NCBI RefSeq assembly: GCF_003858395.1
Contig: NZ_QWEV01000005.1
Span: 2,666,001 to 2,730,000, forward strand
Length of the DNA: 64,000 bases
Direction of reading: 5' to 3'
DNA from: Acidipila sp. EB88
GTDB lineage: Bacteria; Acidobacteriota; Terriglobia; Terriglobales; Acidobacteriaceae
Under the pieces are notes generated by a model, which searched no databases, had not been told where the DNA came from, and saw nothing but the letters and a program-made list of their open reading frames with translations. Position numbers and translations under genes: made by a program. Within the stretch, counting starts at the first letter, position 1; every line of letters begins with the position of its first letter. Positions 8,741 through 17,735 of this stretch are shown piece by piece.

Positions 8741-9832
8741 GTGGCCAAACGCGTCGGCGTGGATAAGTGGATCTTCTGCATTACGCTGCTGCTGGTGGTG
8801 GCGGGGCTGCTGATGATTTTTTCTTCGTCAGCGGTGATGGCGAGCGCGAAGTTCAACTCGGCCTACTATTTTGTAAAGCGGCAGGCGATCTGGGCGGTGG
8901 CCGGGCTGCTGGCCATGTGGGCGCTGATGCACGTGGACTATCGCAAGCTGAACAACCCGACCGTGGTGTTTCCGGGGGTGGCGATCACAATCATCCTGCT
9001 GGTGGGCGCGTTCTTCGGGCATGACTCGCATGGCGCGCATCGCTGGATCAAGCTGGGACCGATGCAGTTTCAACCGTCGGAGCTGGCGAAGCCGGCGCTG
9101 GTACTGTTCCTGGCATGGTGGCTGCAGGACCGCATGAGCCGGATTGAAGAGGTCAAGCAGACGATCCTGCCGGCGGTGATCCCGTCGCTGCTGTTTGTGC
9201 TGTTGATCGTAAAGGAGCCCGACCTGGGCACCGCGATGGTGTGCGCTGCGGTGACGGCGCTGCTGCTGTACCTGGCGGGGATGAACTTCAAGTACCTGTG
9301 GTGGGCGGCGCTGGGATCACTGCCGTTTTTGTACGTGCTGCTGTTCCGGGTGAAGTTTCGCCGGGACCGGATTTTCGCGTTTCTGAATCCGGAAGCGGAC
9401 CCGCTGGGTAAGGGGTTTCACATCATCCAGTCGCTGATCGCCGTGGGCACGGGCGGGTTCCACGGCGTGGGCTACATGGAGGGGCGGCAGAAGCTGTTCT
9501 ACCTGCCTGAGCCGCACACCGATTACATCTTTGCGAATGTCGCGGAGGAGCTTGGACTGATCGGGGCGATCTGCATTCTGCTCCTGTTTGTGGGGTTCGG
9601 CTATCGCGGAATCCGCGCGGCGATCCTGTCGACGGACCCATTTGCGCGGTTCCTCGCGTTCGGGATTACGTCGACGGTGCTGATCCAGGCGTTCTTCAAC
9701 ATCAGCGTGGTGATCGCGCTGCTGCCGACCAAGGGCATCACATTGCCGTTTGTTTCTTACGGCGGAACGTCTCTGTTTATTACGCTTGCCTCGGTTGGGG
9801 TGCTGCTGAATATTACGCGGGAGATCGAGTGA
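8741..9832 (+). CDS. ftsW: Peptidoglycan glycosyltransferase FtsW (SEDS family)
   Basis: Polytopic septal peptidoglycan polymerase of the SEDS family, working with a class B PBP in the divisome. The 363-aa protein has about ten hydrophobic helices and the family's motifs: FSSSAVMA in helix 1, the KEPDLGTA block, GTGGFHGVGYMEG, and PLPxTG-like LPTKGITLPFVSYGG near the C-terminus. It starts at GTG 8741 and overlaps murG by four bases (GTGA). It could be called RodA from sequence alone, but the position between murD and murG supports FtsW. Confidence 0.94.
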   Translation: MAKRVGVDKWIFCITLLLVVAGLLMIFSSSAVMASAKFNSAYYFVKRQAIWAVAGLLAMWALMHVDYRKLNNPTVVFPGVAITIILLVGAFFGHDSHGAHRWIKLGPMQFQPSELAKPALVLFLAWWLQDRMSRIEEVKQTILPAVIPSLLFVLLIVKEPDLGTAMVCAAVTALLLYLAGMNFKYLWWAALGSLPFLYVLLFRVKFRRDRIFAFLNPEADPLGKGFHIIQSLIAVGTGGFHGVGYMEGRQKLFYLPEPHTDYIFANVAEELGLIGAICILLLFVGFGYRGIRAAILSTDPFARFLAFGITSTVLIQAFFNISVVIALLPTKGITLPFVSYGGTSLFITLASVGVLLNITREIE

Positions 9833-10953
9833 CGGCAGCGGGTGTTGCTGGAGTGGAGCAGGGACGGCCCATCCGGGTGTTGATCGCGGGCGGCGGCACG
9901 GGCGGGCATATCATCCCGGCGCTGGCGATTGCGACTGCGCTGGAGACGGGACCGGGTGGGGCGGAGCTGCTGTTCCTGGGAACCTCGCGGGGTCTTGAGT
10001 CGAGGCTGGTGCCGCAGGCGGGGTATCGCCTGGAGCTGATCGAGGTAGGGCAGTTAAAGGGCGTGAGCCTCGCAACCCGGGCGCGGACGCTGCTGGACTT
10101 GCCGCGTGCCGTGCTGCGGGCGCGGGCGCTGCTGCGGAGTTTCAAGCCGGATGTTGTGGTCGGCGTGGGCGGGTATGCTTCAGGCCCGGCGATGGCCGCG
10201 GCCGTGTTGGGCGGGGTGCCCACGCTGGCGTTCGAGCCAAATGCGGCTCCCGGGCTGGCGAACCGGCTGGTGGGTAAGCGGGTGTCCGCGGCTGCGGTGA
10301 ATTTTGCGCCGGCGGCACGCTTCTTTCGCAATGCGCGGGTGACGGGGATCCCGGTGCGGGGGGCGTTCTTCTCGCTGCCGACGCGGGATGCCAATGCGGA
10401 CCAGGCGCCGGAGCTGCTGGTGTTTGGCGGCAGCCAGGGGGCGCGGGCGCTGAACCGGGTGATGCCCGAGGTGCTGGTGCGCCTGCTGGCCGCCGTGCCA
10501 GGGCTGCGGGTGCTGCACCAGGCAGGGGCGCGTGCTGCGGAGGAAACCCGGCGGGCTTTTGCCGCAACCGGGGCTGACCCGGGGCGGTGGCAGGTCAGCG
10601 CGTTTGTGGACGACATGCCGGCCCGGTTCGGTGCGGCTGACCTGGTGCTGGCCCGCTCGGGGGCGAGCACGGTGGCGGAGCTGTGCGCGGCAGGGAAGCC
10701 ATCGCTGCTGGTGCCGTTTCCGCTGGCCGCGGACGATCACCAGAGGCGCAATGCCGAGGAGCTGGCGGCACGCGGGGCCGCGGTAGTGGTGCTCGAGCCG
10801 GAGCTGACGGCGGACCGGTTGCTGCAGGAGCTGGTGGGGCTGCTGGGCGACGAGCCGCGCCTTGCACGCATGGCCGGCGCGGCGCGCGCGTTAGCGCGGC
10901 CGCATGCGGCGGAGGAGATTGCGACCATGGTGCGGGAGCTGCGCCGGAAGTAG
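9829..10953 (+). CDS. murG: UDP-GlcNAc:lipid I GlcNAc-transferase MurG
   Basis: Peripheral inner-membrane GT28 glycosyltransferase that makes lipid II from lipid I. The N-terminal glycine-rich loop GGGTGGHIIPAL, the second loop GVGGYASGP, GSQGARALN and the acceptor/UDP-binding ARSGASTVAE segment are all present. It begins with GTG in a GTGA overlap with ftsW and has 374 aa, the normal size. A nine-base-pair hairpin follows the stop (10983-11014), after which the strand of the neighbouring gene changes. Confidence 0.96.
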   Translation: MTAAGVAGVEQGRPIRVLIAGGGTGGHIIPALAIATALETGPGGAELLFLGTSRGLESRLVPQAGYRLELIEVGQLKGVSLATRARTLLDLPRAVLRARALLRSFKPDVVVGVGGYASGPAMAAAVLGGVPTLAFEPNAAPGLANRLVGKRVSAAAVNFAPAARFFRNARVTGIPVRGAFFSLPTRDANADQAPELLVFGGSQGARALNRVMPEVLVRLLAAVPGLRVLHQAGARAAEETRRAFAATGADPGRWQVSAFVDDMPARFGAADLVLARSGASTVAELCAAGKPSLLVPFPLAADDHQRRNAEELAARGAAVVVLEPELTADRLLQELVGLLGDEPRLARMAGAARALARPHAAEEIATMVRELRRK

Positions 10954-10982
10954 AGCGGCCAGGCATCTTGCAACGCGGGCGT

Positions 10983-11014
10983 GCTCACCCTGCGTGGTCT
11001 CGCGGAGGGTGAGC
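10983..11014. other. Hairpin after murG
   Basis: GCTCACCCT (10983-10991) pairs perfectly with AGGGTGAGC (11006-11014). No T run follows on either strand, so it may be an RNA 3'-end stabiliser or a weak terminator rather than a classical one. Confidence 0.45.
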
Positions 11015-11069
11015 AGAAACGATTGAAGAGATAGCAGGCGGGCAGCTCGCTGTCACTGAAGAGCAGCGA

Positions 11070-11108
11070 ACAAAACAAAGAGCGGAGTCCCATGCGGGCT
11101 CCGCTCTT
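11070..11108 (-). terminator. Terminator of the glycine-rich protein gene
   Basis: AAGAGCGGAG (11078-11087) pairs with CTCCGCTCTT (11099-11108). On the minus strand the stem is followed by TTGTTTTG, giving a rho-independent terminator about 50 bases after the stop of the glycine-rich gene. Confidence 0.75.
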
Positions 11109-11159
11109 GTTGTTGGTACTGCCGCCCCGGGTTTGGGGTAGCTGCAGGTTCGGCCTGCT

Positions 11160-11849
11160 TTAGCGGTGTCCGCCGCCACCACCGCCGCCATGGAAGCCGC
11201 CACCGCCACCGCCGGCGTGAGCACCGGAGAAGCCGCCGCCAGCGCCGCCGCCATGGAAGCCACCACCGCCGCCCGCGAAGCCGCCGGAGCGCGCGCCGGA
11301 GTAGCCACCACCAGCGAAACCGCCGGAGCGAGCGCCCGCGTAGCCGCCGCCTGCGAAGTTGCCGCCACGGGCTACGCCGCCCGTGTAGCCGCCCCCACGA
11401 TAGCCATTGCCGCCGGCATAGCCACCGCGGTAACCGCCGCCGCCGTATCCACCGCGACCGTAGCCGCCGTATCCACCACGGCCGTAGCCACCGTAGCCGC
11501 CGCGGCCATAACCAAAGCCGCCGTAACCGTAGCCGATGCGGCCATAGCCGTAGCCCCAGCCGCGTCCGTAAAAGCCGTGGTACCAGGGGCCCGCGCCGAT
11601 GAAGACGCCGCCCAGGAACCAGTCAGCGCCGTAATAGCCGTAGGGCGCGCAGGAGTAGGGGTAGTAGCTGTAGTAGCCGTAGGAGCAGGCCGGCGCCACA
11701 TCGGCATAACCGTAGCCGTACCCGGGGTAGTCCACTGCAGGGCCGATGCCAATGCCCACCGCAACCTGTGCTTCTGCGGCACGCGGCGTTGCCAGGAAGG
11801 GAGTAGCCAGCAGAGCAGAAAGTGCGAGAGCGCGAACGATGTTCTTCAT
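11160..11849 (-). CDS. Secreted glycine/tyrosine-rich repeat protein
   Basis: A 229-aa protein with a typical signal peptide (MKNIVRALALSALL..., cleavage near AEAQ). The mature chain is almost entirely Gly with Tyr, Arg, Ala, Phe and His. It begins with a short conserved-looking core containing DWFLGGVFIGAGPWYHGFYGRGWGYGYG. Runs of GGYGGYGR and then SGGFAGGGY/HGGG repeats follow, ending HR. The start at 11849 has GAGGAG eleven bases upstream; a longer frame to 11984 lacks these features. It has its own terminator. It interrupts the dcw cluster on the opposite strand. It is probably an outer-surface or envelope structural protein; function unknown. Confidence 0.75.
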   Translation of the reverse strand: MKNIVRALALSALLATPFLATPRAAEAQVAVGIGIGPAVDYPGYGYGYADVAPACSYGYYSYYPYSCAPYGYYGADWFLGGVFIGAGPWYHGFYGRGWGYGYGRIGYGYGGFGYGRGGYGGYGRGGYGGYGRGGYGGGGYRGGYAGGNGYRGGGYTGGVARGGNFAGGGYAGARSGGFAGGGYSGARSGGFAGGGGGFHGGGAGGGFSGAHAGGGGGGFHGGGGGGGHR

Positions 11850-12200
11850 GATTTGATTTCTCCTCATCCCGCGCTGAGCCACGTGCTTCTCGCGGCGGGT
11901 ATGACCGCTTGGCCGGCGTTGCTGCGTTCGGCCGGACTGTCTGTGGAAACACGCATCATTGGCAGTAGTTGCGCGGGCAGACACTTGTTTTCCAACCCAG
12001 ACCTACGATTGGATGCGCGTTGCGCCCGGGGTGCGGCGGAAGGGGCATGCTGCGTGGTGACCAATGCACGGGCGTAGTCCAGGCAACCCCCTCGGCCTCG
12101 TCTGCACTCCCGAAGAACGGCTTGTGGGCGCCAGAGGCCTCGGGGAGAAGGCGCGCGCCGGAACTGGCGCCAGCGCCCTGCGATAGTCTGCTAGCACAGC
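11850..12200. other. Divergent promoter region, glycine-rich gene and murC
   Basis: This gap separates the divergent glycine-rich gene and murC, and must carry both promoters. Upstream of murC I see TAGTCT at 12184-12189, eleven bases before the ATG, with no Shine-Dalgarno, so murC may have a very short leader. No clear -35 or operator is visible for either gene, and no additional gene is supported. Confidence 0.35.
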
Positions 12201-13628
12201 ATGTTTGCCAAGGCACAGCGCGTTCACTTTATCGGCATCGGCGGGATCGGCATGAGCGGTATTGCCGAGATCCTGCTTACCCTGGGGTACTCAGTCTCCG
12301 GTTCTGACCAGCGGCACAGCTCCGTCACCGAGCGCCTGCAGCGACTGGGCGCGAGCGTGTTCCTGGGGCATGCGGCCGCCAACGTGGTGGGCGCGGGCGT
12401 CGTGGTTGCGAGCTCAGCGATCGATCCCGCCAACCCGGAGGTCGTCGAGTCGCGCCGGAGAAAGATCCCGGTGATCCAGCGGGCCGAGATGCTGGCGGAG
12501 CTGATGCGCCTGAAGTACGGCATCGCCGTGGCTGGCATGCACGGCAAGACGACTACCACGTCGATGATTGCCAGCGTGCTGGGCGCCGGTGGGCTCGACC
12601 CGACGCTGGTGGTGGGCGGACGGGTCGATGCGCTGGACTCGAATGCGCGCCTGGGCAAATCGCAGTACCTGGTGGCGGAGGCGGATGAGAGCGACCGGTC
12701 GTTCCTGAAGCTTTCGCCGATCCTGGCAGTCGTGACCAACCTGGACCGTGAGCACATGGACTGCTACCGGGACATGGCCGACGTGGAAGCGGCGTTTGTG
12801 GAGTTCATGGACCGGGTGCCGTTCTATGGCGCCGTGGTGGCCTGCTGTGACAATGCCGCGCTGAACGCGCTGCTGCCGCGGGTGCGACGGCGCGTGTTTA
12901 CCTACGGCACCAGCCCGCATGCCGACTACGTGGTGCGCTCACTCCCAACGACCAGCGGACTGGCGCCGCAGGCGACCGAACACGAGGGTGCGGACGGCAT
13001 GCCGGTGCGCTCGCGGTTCGAGATTGTGGCCGATGGCACGGTGCTTGGTCCATTCGACCTCCTGGTGCCGGGCGCGCACAACGTCCTGAATGCGACGGCA
13101 GCCATTGCGATTGCGCATCAGCTCGAGGTGCAGCCTGCGGAGATGATTGCGGGGCTGCGGCAGTTTCGCGGGGTCGACCGGCGCTTTCAGAACAAGGGCT
13201 GCGTGCGCGGCGTCACCGTGGTCGATGACTACGGGCACCATCCGACCGAGATTGTGGCGACGCTGCGGGCGGCGGAGCAGTGCGGGTTTGGGCAGGTGCA
13301 CGTGATCTTTCAGCCGCACCGGTACACGCGCACGCGCGACCTGATGCCGGAGTTCGCCGGGGCGTTCCAGGGCGCGGCTACGGTGCAGGTGCTGGAGATC
13401 TACCCGGCGAGCGAGCAGCCGATCGCCGGGATCACCGCCGAGGCACTGGTGGCCGCGGCGGCGCAGACCGGCATGCGGTATGCCGGGAGCGCGATCGAAG
13501 CGGTCGAGCGGGCTATCATGGCTGCCGAGGACGGGGATGTGATCCTGACGCTGGGCGCGGGGAGCGTGTCGCAGATTGCGCCGCTGGTGCTTGAAGCCTT
13601 GAAGGCAGGAGTGCCCGCAGGCCGATAG
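12201..13628 (+). CDS. murC: UDP-N-acetylmuramate--L-alanine ligase MurC
   Basis: Cytoplasmic Mur ligase adding the first amino acid, L-Ala, to UDP-MurNAc. The N-terminal UDP-binding loop GIGGIGMSG is at about residues 12-20, the ATP P-loop GMHGKTTTT near 113-121, EADESDRSF in the middle, and DDYGHHPTE in the C-terminal domain. At 475 aa it has the normal length. In many bacteria murB and ddl follow; here an acyltransferase gene follows instead. The PHRYTRT motif is intact. Confidence 0.96.
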   Translation: MFAKAQRVHFIGIGGIGMSGIAEILLTLGYSVSGSDQRHSSVTERLQRLGASVFLGHAAANVVGAGVVVASSAIDPANPEVVESRRRKIPVIQRAEMLAELMRLKYGIAVAGMHGKTTTTSMIASVLGAGGLDPTLVVGGRVDALDSNARLGKSQYLVAEADESDRSFLKLSPILAVVTNLDREHMDCYRDMADVEAAFVEFMDRVPFYGAVVACCDNAALNALLPRVRRRVFTYGTSPHADYVVRSLPTTSGLAPQATEHEGADGMPVRSRFEIVADGTVLGPFDLLVPGAHNVLNATAAIAIAHQLEVQPAEMIAGLRQFRGVDRRFQNKGCVRGVTVVDDYGHHPTEIVATLRAAEQCGFGQVHVIFQPHRYTRTRDLMPEFAGAFQGAATVQVLEIYPASEQPIAGITAEALVAAAAQTGMRYAGSAIEAVERAIMAAEDGDVILTLGAGSVSQIAPLVLEALKAGVPAGR

Positions 13629-13688
13629 CCCGCCGGGCGTTTGTTTCCCGATCGAAACGTGTCGCTGGGTTTGCGCTGGAGAGATGCT

Positions 13689-14900
13689 GTGCAGGAAGAG
13701 ACGGGCTCCACAAGCGGCACCATGCTCGGTGATTTCTCCGGGGCGACTGCCAGGAGTTGGGATCGGGTCGATGGCATTGACCTGTTGCGTGGGCTATCTA
13801 TCTTCTTCGTCCTGATGAACCACGTGAACATGCGCCTGCTGGGAGCCCGGGTGCCGTATACCCATGGGCTGCCGACGCAGCTCACCGACACACTGGTGTG
13901 GAATGGCCAGTTTGCGGTGCAAATGTTTTTCGTGATTTCGGGATACCTGATCACGTCGACAAGCATGCGGCGGTGGAAGGGACCGGAGACGCTCGAGGTC
14001 CGAGCCTTTTACCTGCTGCGCTTTGCACGGATCGCCCCGCTGATGATCCTGGTGTTGCTGCTGCTGAGTGTGCTGCACCTGGTGCATGTACCGGGGTACG
14101 TCGTTTCGCCAAAAACGGGCGGACTGCCACGGGCGCTTCTCGCGGCAGCCACGTTGCACATCGGGTACCTGGAAGCGACGCGGGGCTACCTTCCGGGGAA
14201 CTGGGACATCCTCTGGTCGCTTTCCGTTGAAGAGATGTTTTACCTGTTTTTCCCCGTGGTGGCCCGCGTATTGCGCAGGCAGTGGCTGCTGGTGCCGCTG
14301 CTGATCTGCTTTGTGGTTGCCGGGCCGTTTGCACGGATGAAGGGGTTTAACCCGAACCCGGTCTGGCGCGAGTACTCGTACCTGGGCGGCATGGACGGGA
14401 TCGCCCTTGGGTGCCTCACCGCCATGTTCCTTGCGAACAAGCACCTCTCGCGCCCGTGGATCTATGTTTGCGGGGCAATCGGGGCGGCCGTGCTGGTCTT
14501 CAACCTGGGGTTTTCGGTCGAGGCCTTGAAGCTGGGCCTGGGCCGCAGCGGGTTGGACTTCACGATGCTGGGCGGCGGGGTCGCGCTCGTGATCGCCGCT
14601 GCGACGCAGTCGGGATGGCGAGCCCCACGCGTACTCGCGCCCCTGTTGCTTGTTGGACAGCGAAGCTACGAGATCTACCTGACGCACATGTTTGCCGTGG
14701 TGGCCTTGTTTGCGGTGTTCGTTGCGGTGGGCAAGCCGATGGCGGGTGTCCCCGTGTTGTTCGTCGCGGTGCTGGTGACGGCGGCCGTGCTTGGATGGGG
14801 CGTGGCCATTCTGTATGCAGAACCCATGAACCGGGCGATCCGGCGGCGCAGTGCTCTGGACAAGGCATCGCTGGCGGCTGCTGTGCCTGCAGTGGATTGA
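13689..14900 (+). CDS. Acyltransferase 3 family membrane protein
   Basis: Polytopic OafA/YrhL-like protein of 403 aa. Signatures are the N-terminal GIDLLRGLSIFFVLMNHV segment (family RxxA/H-type active-site region), SGYLIT, and WDILWSLSVEEMFYLFFP. About ten membrane helices are visible, without the extra SGNH domain. I chose GTG at 13689 because GGAGAG lies five bases upstream; the frame could start at TTG 13641. Such proteins acylate sugars in O-antigen, peptidoglycan or glycolipids. Its place between murC and ftsQ suggests an envelope role, but the substrate is unknown. Confidence 0.87.
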   Translation: MQEETGSTSGTMLGDFSGATARSWDRVDGIDLLRGLSIFFVLMNHVNMRLLGARVPYTHGLPTQLTDTLVWNGQFAVQMFFVISGYLITSTSMRRWKGPETLEVRAFYLLRFARIAPLMILVLLLLSVLHLVHVPGYVVSPKTGGLPRALLAAATLHIGYLEATRGYLPGNWDILWSLSVEEMFYLFFPVVARVLRRQWLLVPLLICFVVAGPFARMKGFNPNPVWREYSYLGGMDGIALGCLTAMFLANKHLSRPWIYVCGAIGAAVLVFNLGFSVEALKLGLGRSGLDFTMLGGGVALVIAAATQSGWRAPRVLAPLLLVGQRSYEIYLTHMFAVVALFAVFVAVGKPMAGVPVLFVAVLVTAAVLGWGVAILYAEPMNRAIRRRSALDKASLAAAVPAVD

Positions 14901-14989
14901 CGAGGCGTCGCGGCACGTGACAGCGCGCTGCGTTACCGATATGGATCATTGCCGAGGAATTCGCCCGGGAACCGGGCGGTGGAGCGATT

Positions 14990-16399
14990 GTGGCGGGCTA
15001 TAGTCAGGGTGGCGATTCTCCACGACCTGGCTCGGGCGTGGCAAAACTGAACCAAGATGGATGGACCAGCCGGCAGCGTGCGGCGGTCGCCGAGGACGAG
15101 GATGACTCGTTCCTGCGCCCGGACGTGCCTGCGGCACCTGGCAGCCGCCGGCGCAAGCCGGCACGGCGCGGGGCCGATGGCGAGCTGGTGCCCAACTATG
15201 ACCCCGCGCTCGACCGCGACACAGCGGACGATCGCGGGGCTGCGCCTTTCCTGCGCGGCAGCCGTCGGGTCGGCCCCAACGGCCAGCGGGATGCCAGTGG
15301 CCGGCAGCGGCGCAAGGGCGCGTGGTGGCGCCTGCTGCTGCAGACCCGTGTGGGCCGCGTCCTTGTGGCACTGGCAGTGCTGGTGGTGCTCGGCTGCTTC
15401 GCTGCCGCAGCCTGGGAGGTGCATTCATTTCTCGCCCATGACGCGCATTTCCGCATCGACTCCTCGGCCGCCATCGAGGCCACGGGCAACACCGAACTAA
15501 GTCGCACCGAGCTGGTGAATGCTTTCGGGTCCGACATTGGCCGCAACATCTTCTTCGTTCCGCTGGCAAAGCGCGAGGCAGCGCTGGAAGCAGAGCCATG
15601 GGTCAGGCATGCCACCGTAATGCGCCTGCTGCCGCATACCTTGCGGGTCGAGATTCAGGAGCGGGTGCCGGTTGCCTTTGTGCGCGTGGGCCGGCAGATC
15701 GGACTGGTGGATGCCGAGGGCGTGCTGCTGAGCATGGCCCCGGCGACCCTGGCGGCCCGGCATTACTCGTTCCCGGTAGTGACGGGACTGGATGCGAACG
15801 GACCGCTGGCCGCGAGGGCGGAGCGGATGCAGTTGTTTGCGCGCTTCTCGGCTGCGCTGGATGCAGGGCCGACCAAGGTGACGCCGCTGCTGAGCGAGGT
15901 CGACCTGAGCGACCTGGATGACGTGCGTGCCGTGGTGCCGGCGCAGGGTACGGATATCCTGCTGCACTTCGGCAATGGCGACTTCCTGGAGCGGTACCAC
16001 TCGTATCAGCAACACCTGGCCGAGTGGCGCCAGCAGTATCCCAACCTGAGCGCCGTGGACCTGCGCTACGACAAGCAGGTGGTGCTGAAGATGGCTGATG
16101 CCGCGCAGGCGGATGAGGCCGCGGAGCAGAAGGCGGCCGCGGCGCAGGCTGTGGCTGCATCGAACCCAGGGTCAGGTGAAGCGGCAGGCAACAGCGGGCA
16201 TAGCGGTGCCAGGGCAGGCAGTTCCCACGGGTCGCATGACCCGCATGCTGTGGTCAGCCATCCGGCAGCCCATGCGGCACAACACCCCGGCAAACACCCG
16301 GCCTGGTACTCGGAACGTCGCGGGCCGCACCATTCGGTGCAGTGGGTGCCGCACTACGTAGATCACGCAGGAAGGGCACATGCCGGGAGGTCGCAATGA
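14990..16399 (+). CDS. ftsQ: Cell division protein FtsQ (DivIB)
   Basis: Bitopic divisome protein, 469 aa. There is a long basic cytoplasmic region (about residues 1-117), one membrane helix (about 120-143), a POTRA-like domain beginning FRIDSSAAIEATGN, then the FtsQ/DivIB domain (HTLRVEIQERVPVAFVRVG). The GTG start has GGAG just upstream. The last 80 residues are unusual: an Ala/Glu-rich stretch, then a Ser/His-rich tail with many His residues, beyond the normal end of the family. It overlaps ftsA by four bases (ATGA), giving a ftsQ-ftsA-ftsZ unit. Confidence 0.9.
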   Translation: MAGYSQGGDSPRPGSGVAKLNQDGWTSRQRAAVAEDEDDSFLRPDVPAAPGSRRRKPARRGADGELVPNYDPALDRDTADDRGAAPFLRGSRRVGPNGQRDASGRQRRKGAWWRLLLQTRVGRVLVALAVLVVLGCFAAAAWEVHSFLAHDAHFRIDSSAAIEATGNTELSRTELVNAFGSDIGRNIFFVPLAKREAALEAEPWVRHATVMRLLPHTLRVEIQERVPVAFVRVGRQIGLVDAEGVLLSMAPATLAARHYSFPVVTGLDANGPLAARAERMQLFARFSAALDAGPTKVTPLLSEVDLSDLDDVRAVVPAQGTDILLHFGNGDFLERYHSYQQHLAEWRQQYPNLSAVDLRYDKQVVLKMADAAQADEAAEQKAAAAQAVAASNPGSGEAAGNSGHSGARAGSSHGSHDPHAVVSHPAAHAAQHPGKHPAWYSERRGPHHSVQWVPHYVDHAGRAHAGRSQ

Positions 16400-17619
16400 C
16401 GCCGAAAGGTGAGCCGGTGCTGGCGGTTCTGGATGTGGGCAGCCACAAGACACGGATGCTGGTGGCGGAGCTGCACGAAGGCTCGCTGCGGTATCGCGGG
16501 CACGGGGTGGCGGCAAGCGCGGGCATTCGCCGGGGCGTGATTGCGGACCTGAAGCCGGCGACCGAGTCGATCAACCAGGCGTCGGTGCTGGCGGAGGCGT
16601 CCTCGCAGGCCGTGATCGAGCAGTGCGTGGCCGGGATTGGCGGCAACCATGTGCGCGGGGTGAACTCGCAGGGCGGCATCGCGCTGGGCTCGAAGATGCG
16701 CGAGATTACGCGGGAGGATGTGCGGGCGGCCGCCGACCGGGCCCGGGCGATCTCGCTGCCGAGCGATCGCGAGATCCTGCACCTGCTGCCGCGGCATTTT
16801 CTGCTGGACGAGGTGCCGGGGATCCATGACCCGGTGGGCATGGTGGGGCACCAGCTGGAAGTTTCGCTGCATTTGGCGACCTGCTCGGCCAGCGCGCACC
16901 AGAGCCTGGTGACCTGCTGCAACAAGGCGGGGCTGGCAGCAACGGAGACGGTGTACGAGGCGCTAGCGGCGGCGGAAAGCTCGCTTTCCCCGGATGAGCG
17001 CGAGCTGGGCTGCTGCCTGATCGATATCGGCGCGGGATCGACGGAGCTGATCGTCTACTTTGAAGGCGCGGTGGTGTACACGGCGGCGATCCCGATCGGG
17101 GGCAGCCACTTTACCAACGACTTGGCGGTAGGCCAGCACCTGGGTCTGCCCGAGGCGGAGTACCTGAAATGCGAGTACGGCCACGCGGTTGTGACCTCGG
17201 TCTCGCAGACTAGCGAGATCGAGTGGCAGCCGGAAGACCAGGGCGTGATGCCGCGGGGATCGATCCGGCAGAGAGCGCTGGCGGAAATTCTTGAGCCGCG
17301 GGCGCGGGAACTGTTCACGCTGATTCGCGATTCGCTGCGGAATGGCGCGGTGCTGGAAGCACTGGGCGCGGGGTGCGTGCTGGTTGGTGGCGGCGCGAAG
17401 CTGGCCGGCCTGCTGGATACCGCGGAAAGCATTCTGCGGGTGCCGGCGCGCATCGGTACGCCGGTGCCGCTGTCCAGGATGCCGGCCGAACTGCAGCAGC
17501 CGGAGTACGCGACACTGGTAGGACTGATGCTGTATGCGCATCGCACCAGCACGATTCGCGCGGAGCAGGAAGGGTCGCTGCGGGCCAAGCTGCGGTCGAT
17601 GTTTGCGGGAAGTATCTAG
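16396..17619 (+). CDS. ftsA: Cell division protein FtsA
   Basis: Actin-like ATPase that tethers FtsZ filaments to the membrane. The first phosphate loop VLDVGSHKTRML is at about residues 10-21, the 1C domain follows, then the second phosphate block DIGAGSTELIVY and the adenosine motif GGGAKLAGL. The ATG at 16396 was preferred because GGGAGG lies just upstream and it forms an ATGA overlap with ftsQ; this gives 407 aa. The C-terminus RAKLRSMFAG resembles the amphipathic membrane-targeting helix of FtsA proteins. Confidence 0.95.
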   Translation: MTPKGEPVLAVLDVGSHKTRMLVAELHEGSLRYRGHGVAASAGIRRGVIADLKPATESINQASVLAEASSQAVIEQCVAGIGGNHVRGVNSQGGIALGSKMREITREDVRAAADRARAISLPSDREILHLLPRHFLLDEVPGIHDPVGMVGHQLEVSLHLATCSASAHQSLVTCCNKAGLAATETVYEALAAAESSLSPDERELGCCLIDIGAGSTELIVYFEGAVVYTAAIPIGGSHFTNDLAVGQHLGLPEAEYLKCEYGHAVVTSVSQTSEIEWQPEDQGVMPRGSIRQRALAEILEPRARELFTLIRDSLRNGAVLEALGAGCVLVGGGAKLAGLLDTAESILRVPARIGTPVPLSRMPAELQQPEYATLVGLMLYAHRTSTIRAEQEGSLRAKLRSMFAGSI

Positions 17620-17735
17620 GATTCTGGCCAGGAACGTTCTGGCCCGATGCGGGTTTCAGTTTGTGCAGGCCGAGCGGCGGTGCGCTGGCAGGCGGTTAGA
17701 AGTAGGGCGAGATGGAAGTAAAAGGTGAGGGTGCG

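Noticed and set aside
11160-11560. Dense short repeats that could suggest a CRISPR or tandem array
   Set aside because: They are codon repeats for Gly-Gly-Tyr/Arg motifs in a coding sequence, not spacer-separated direct repeats.
11166-12077. 303-codon Ala/Thr-rich + strand frame
   Set aside because: Mirror image of the Gly-rich repeat gene; the minus-strand frame has a signal peptide, a ribosome site and a terminator.
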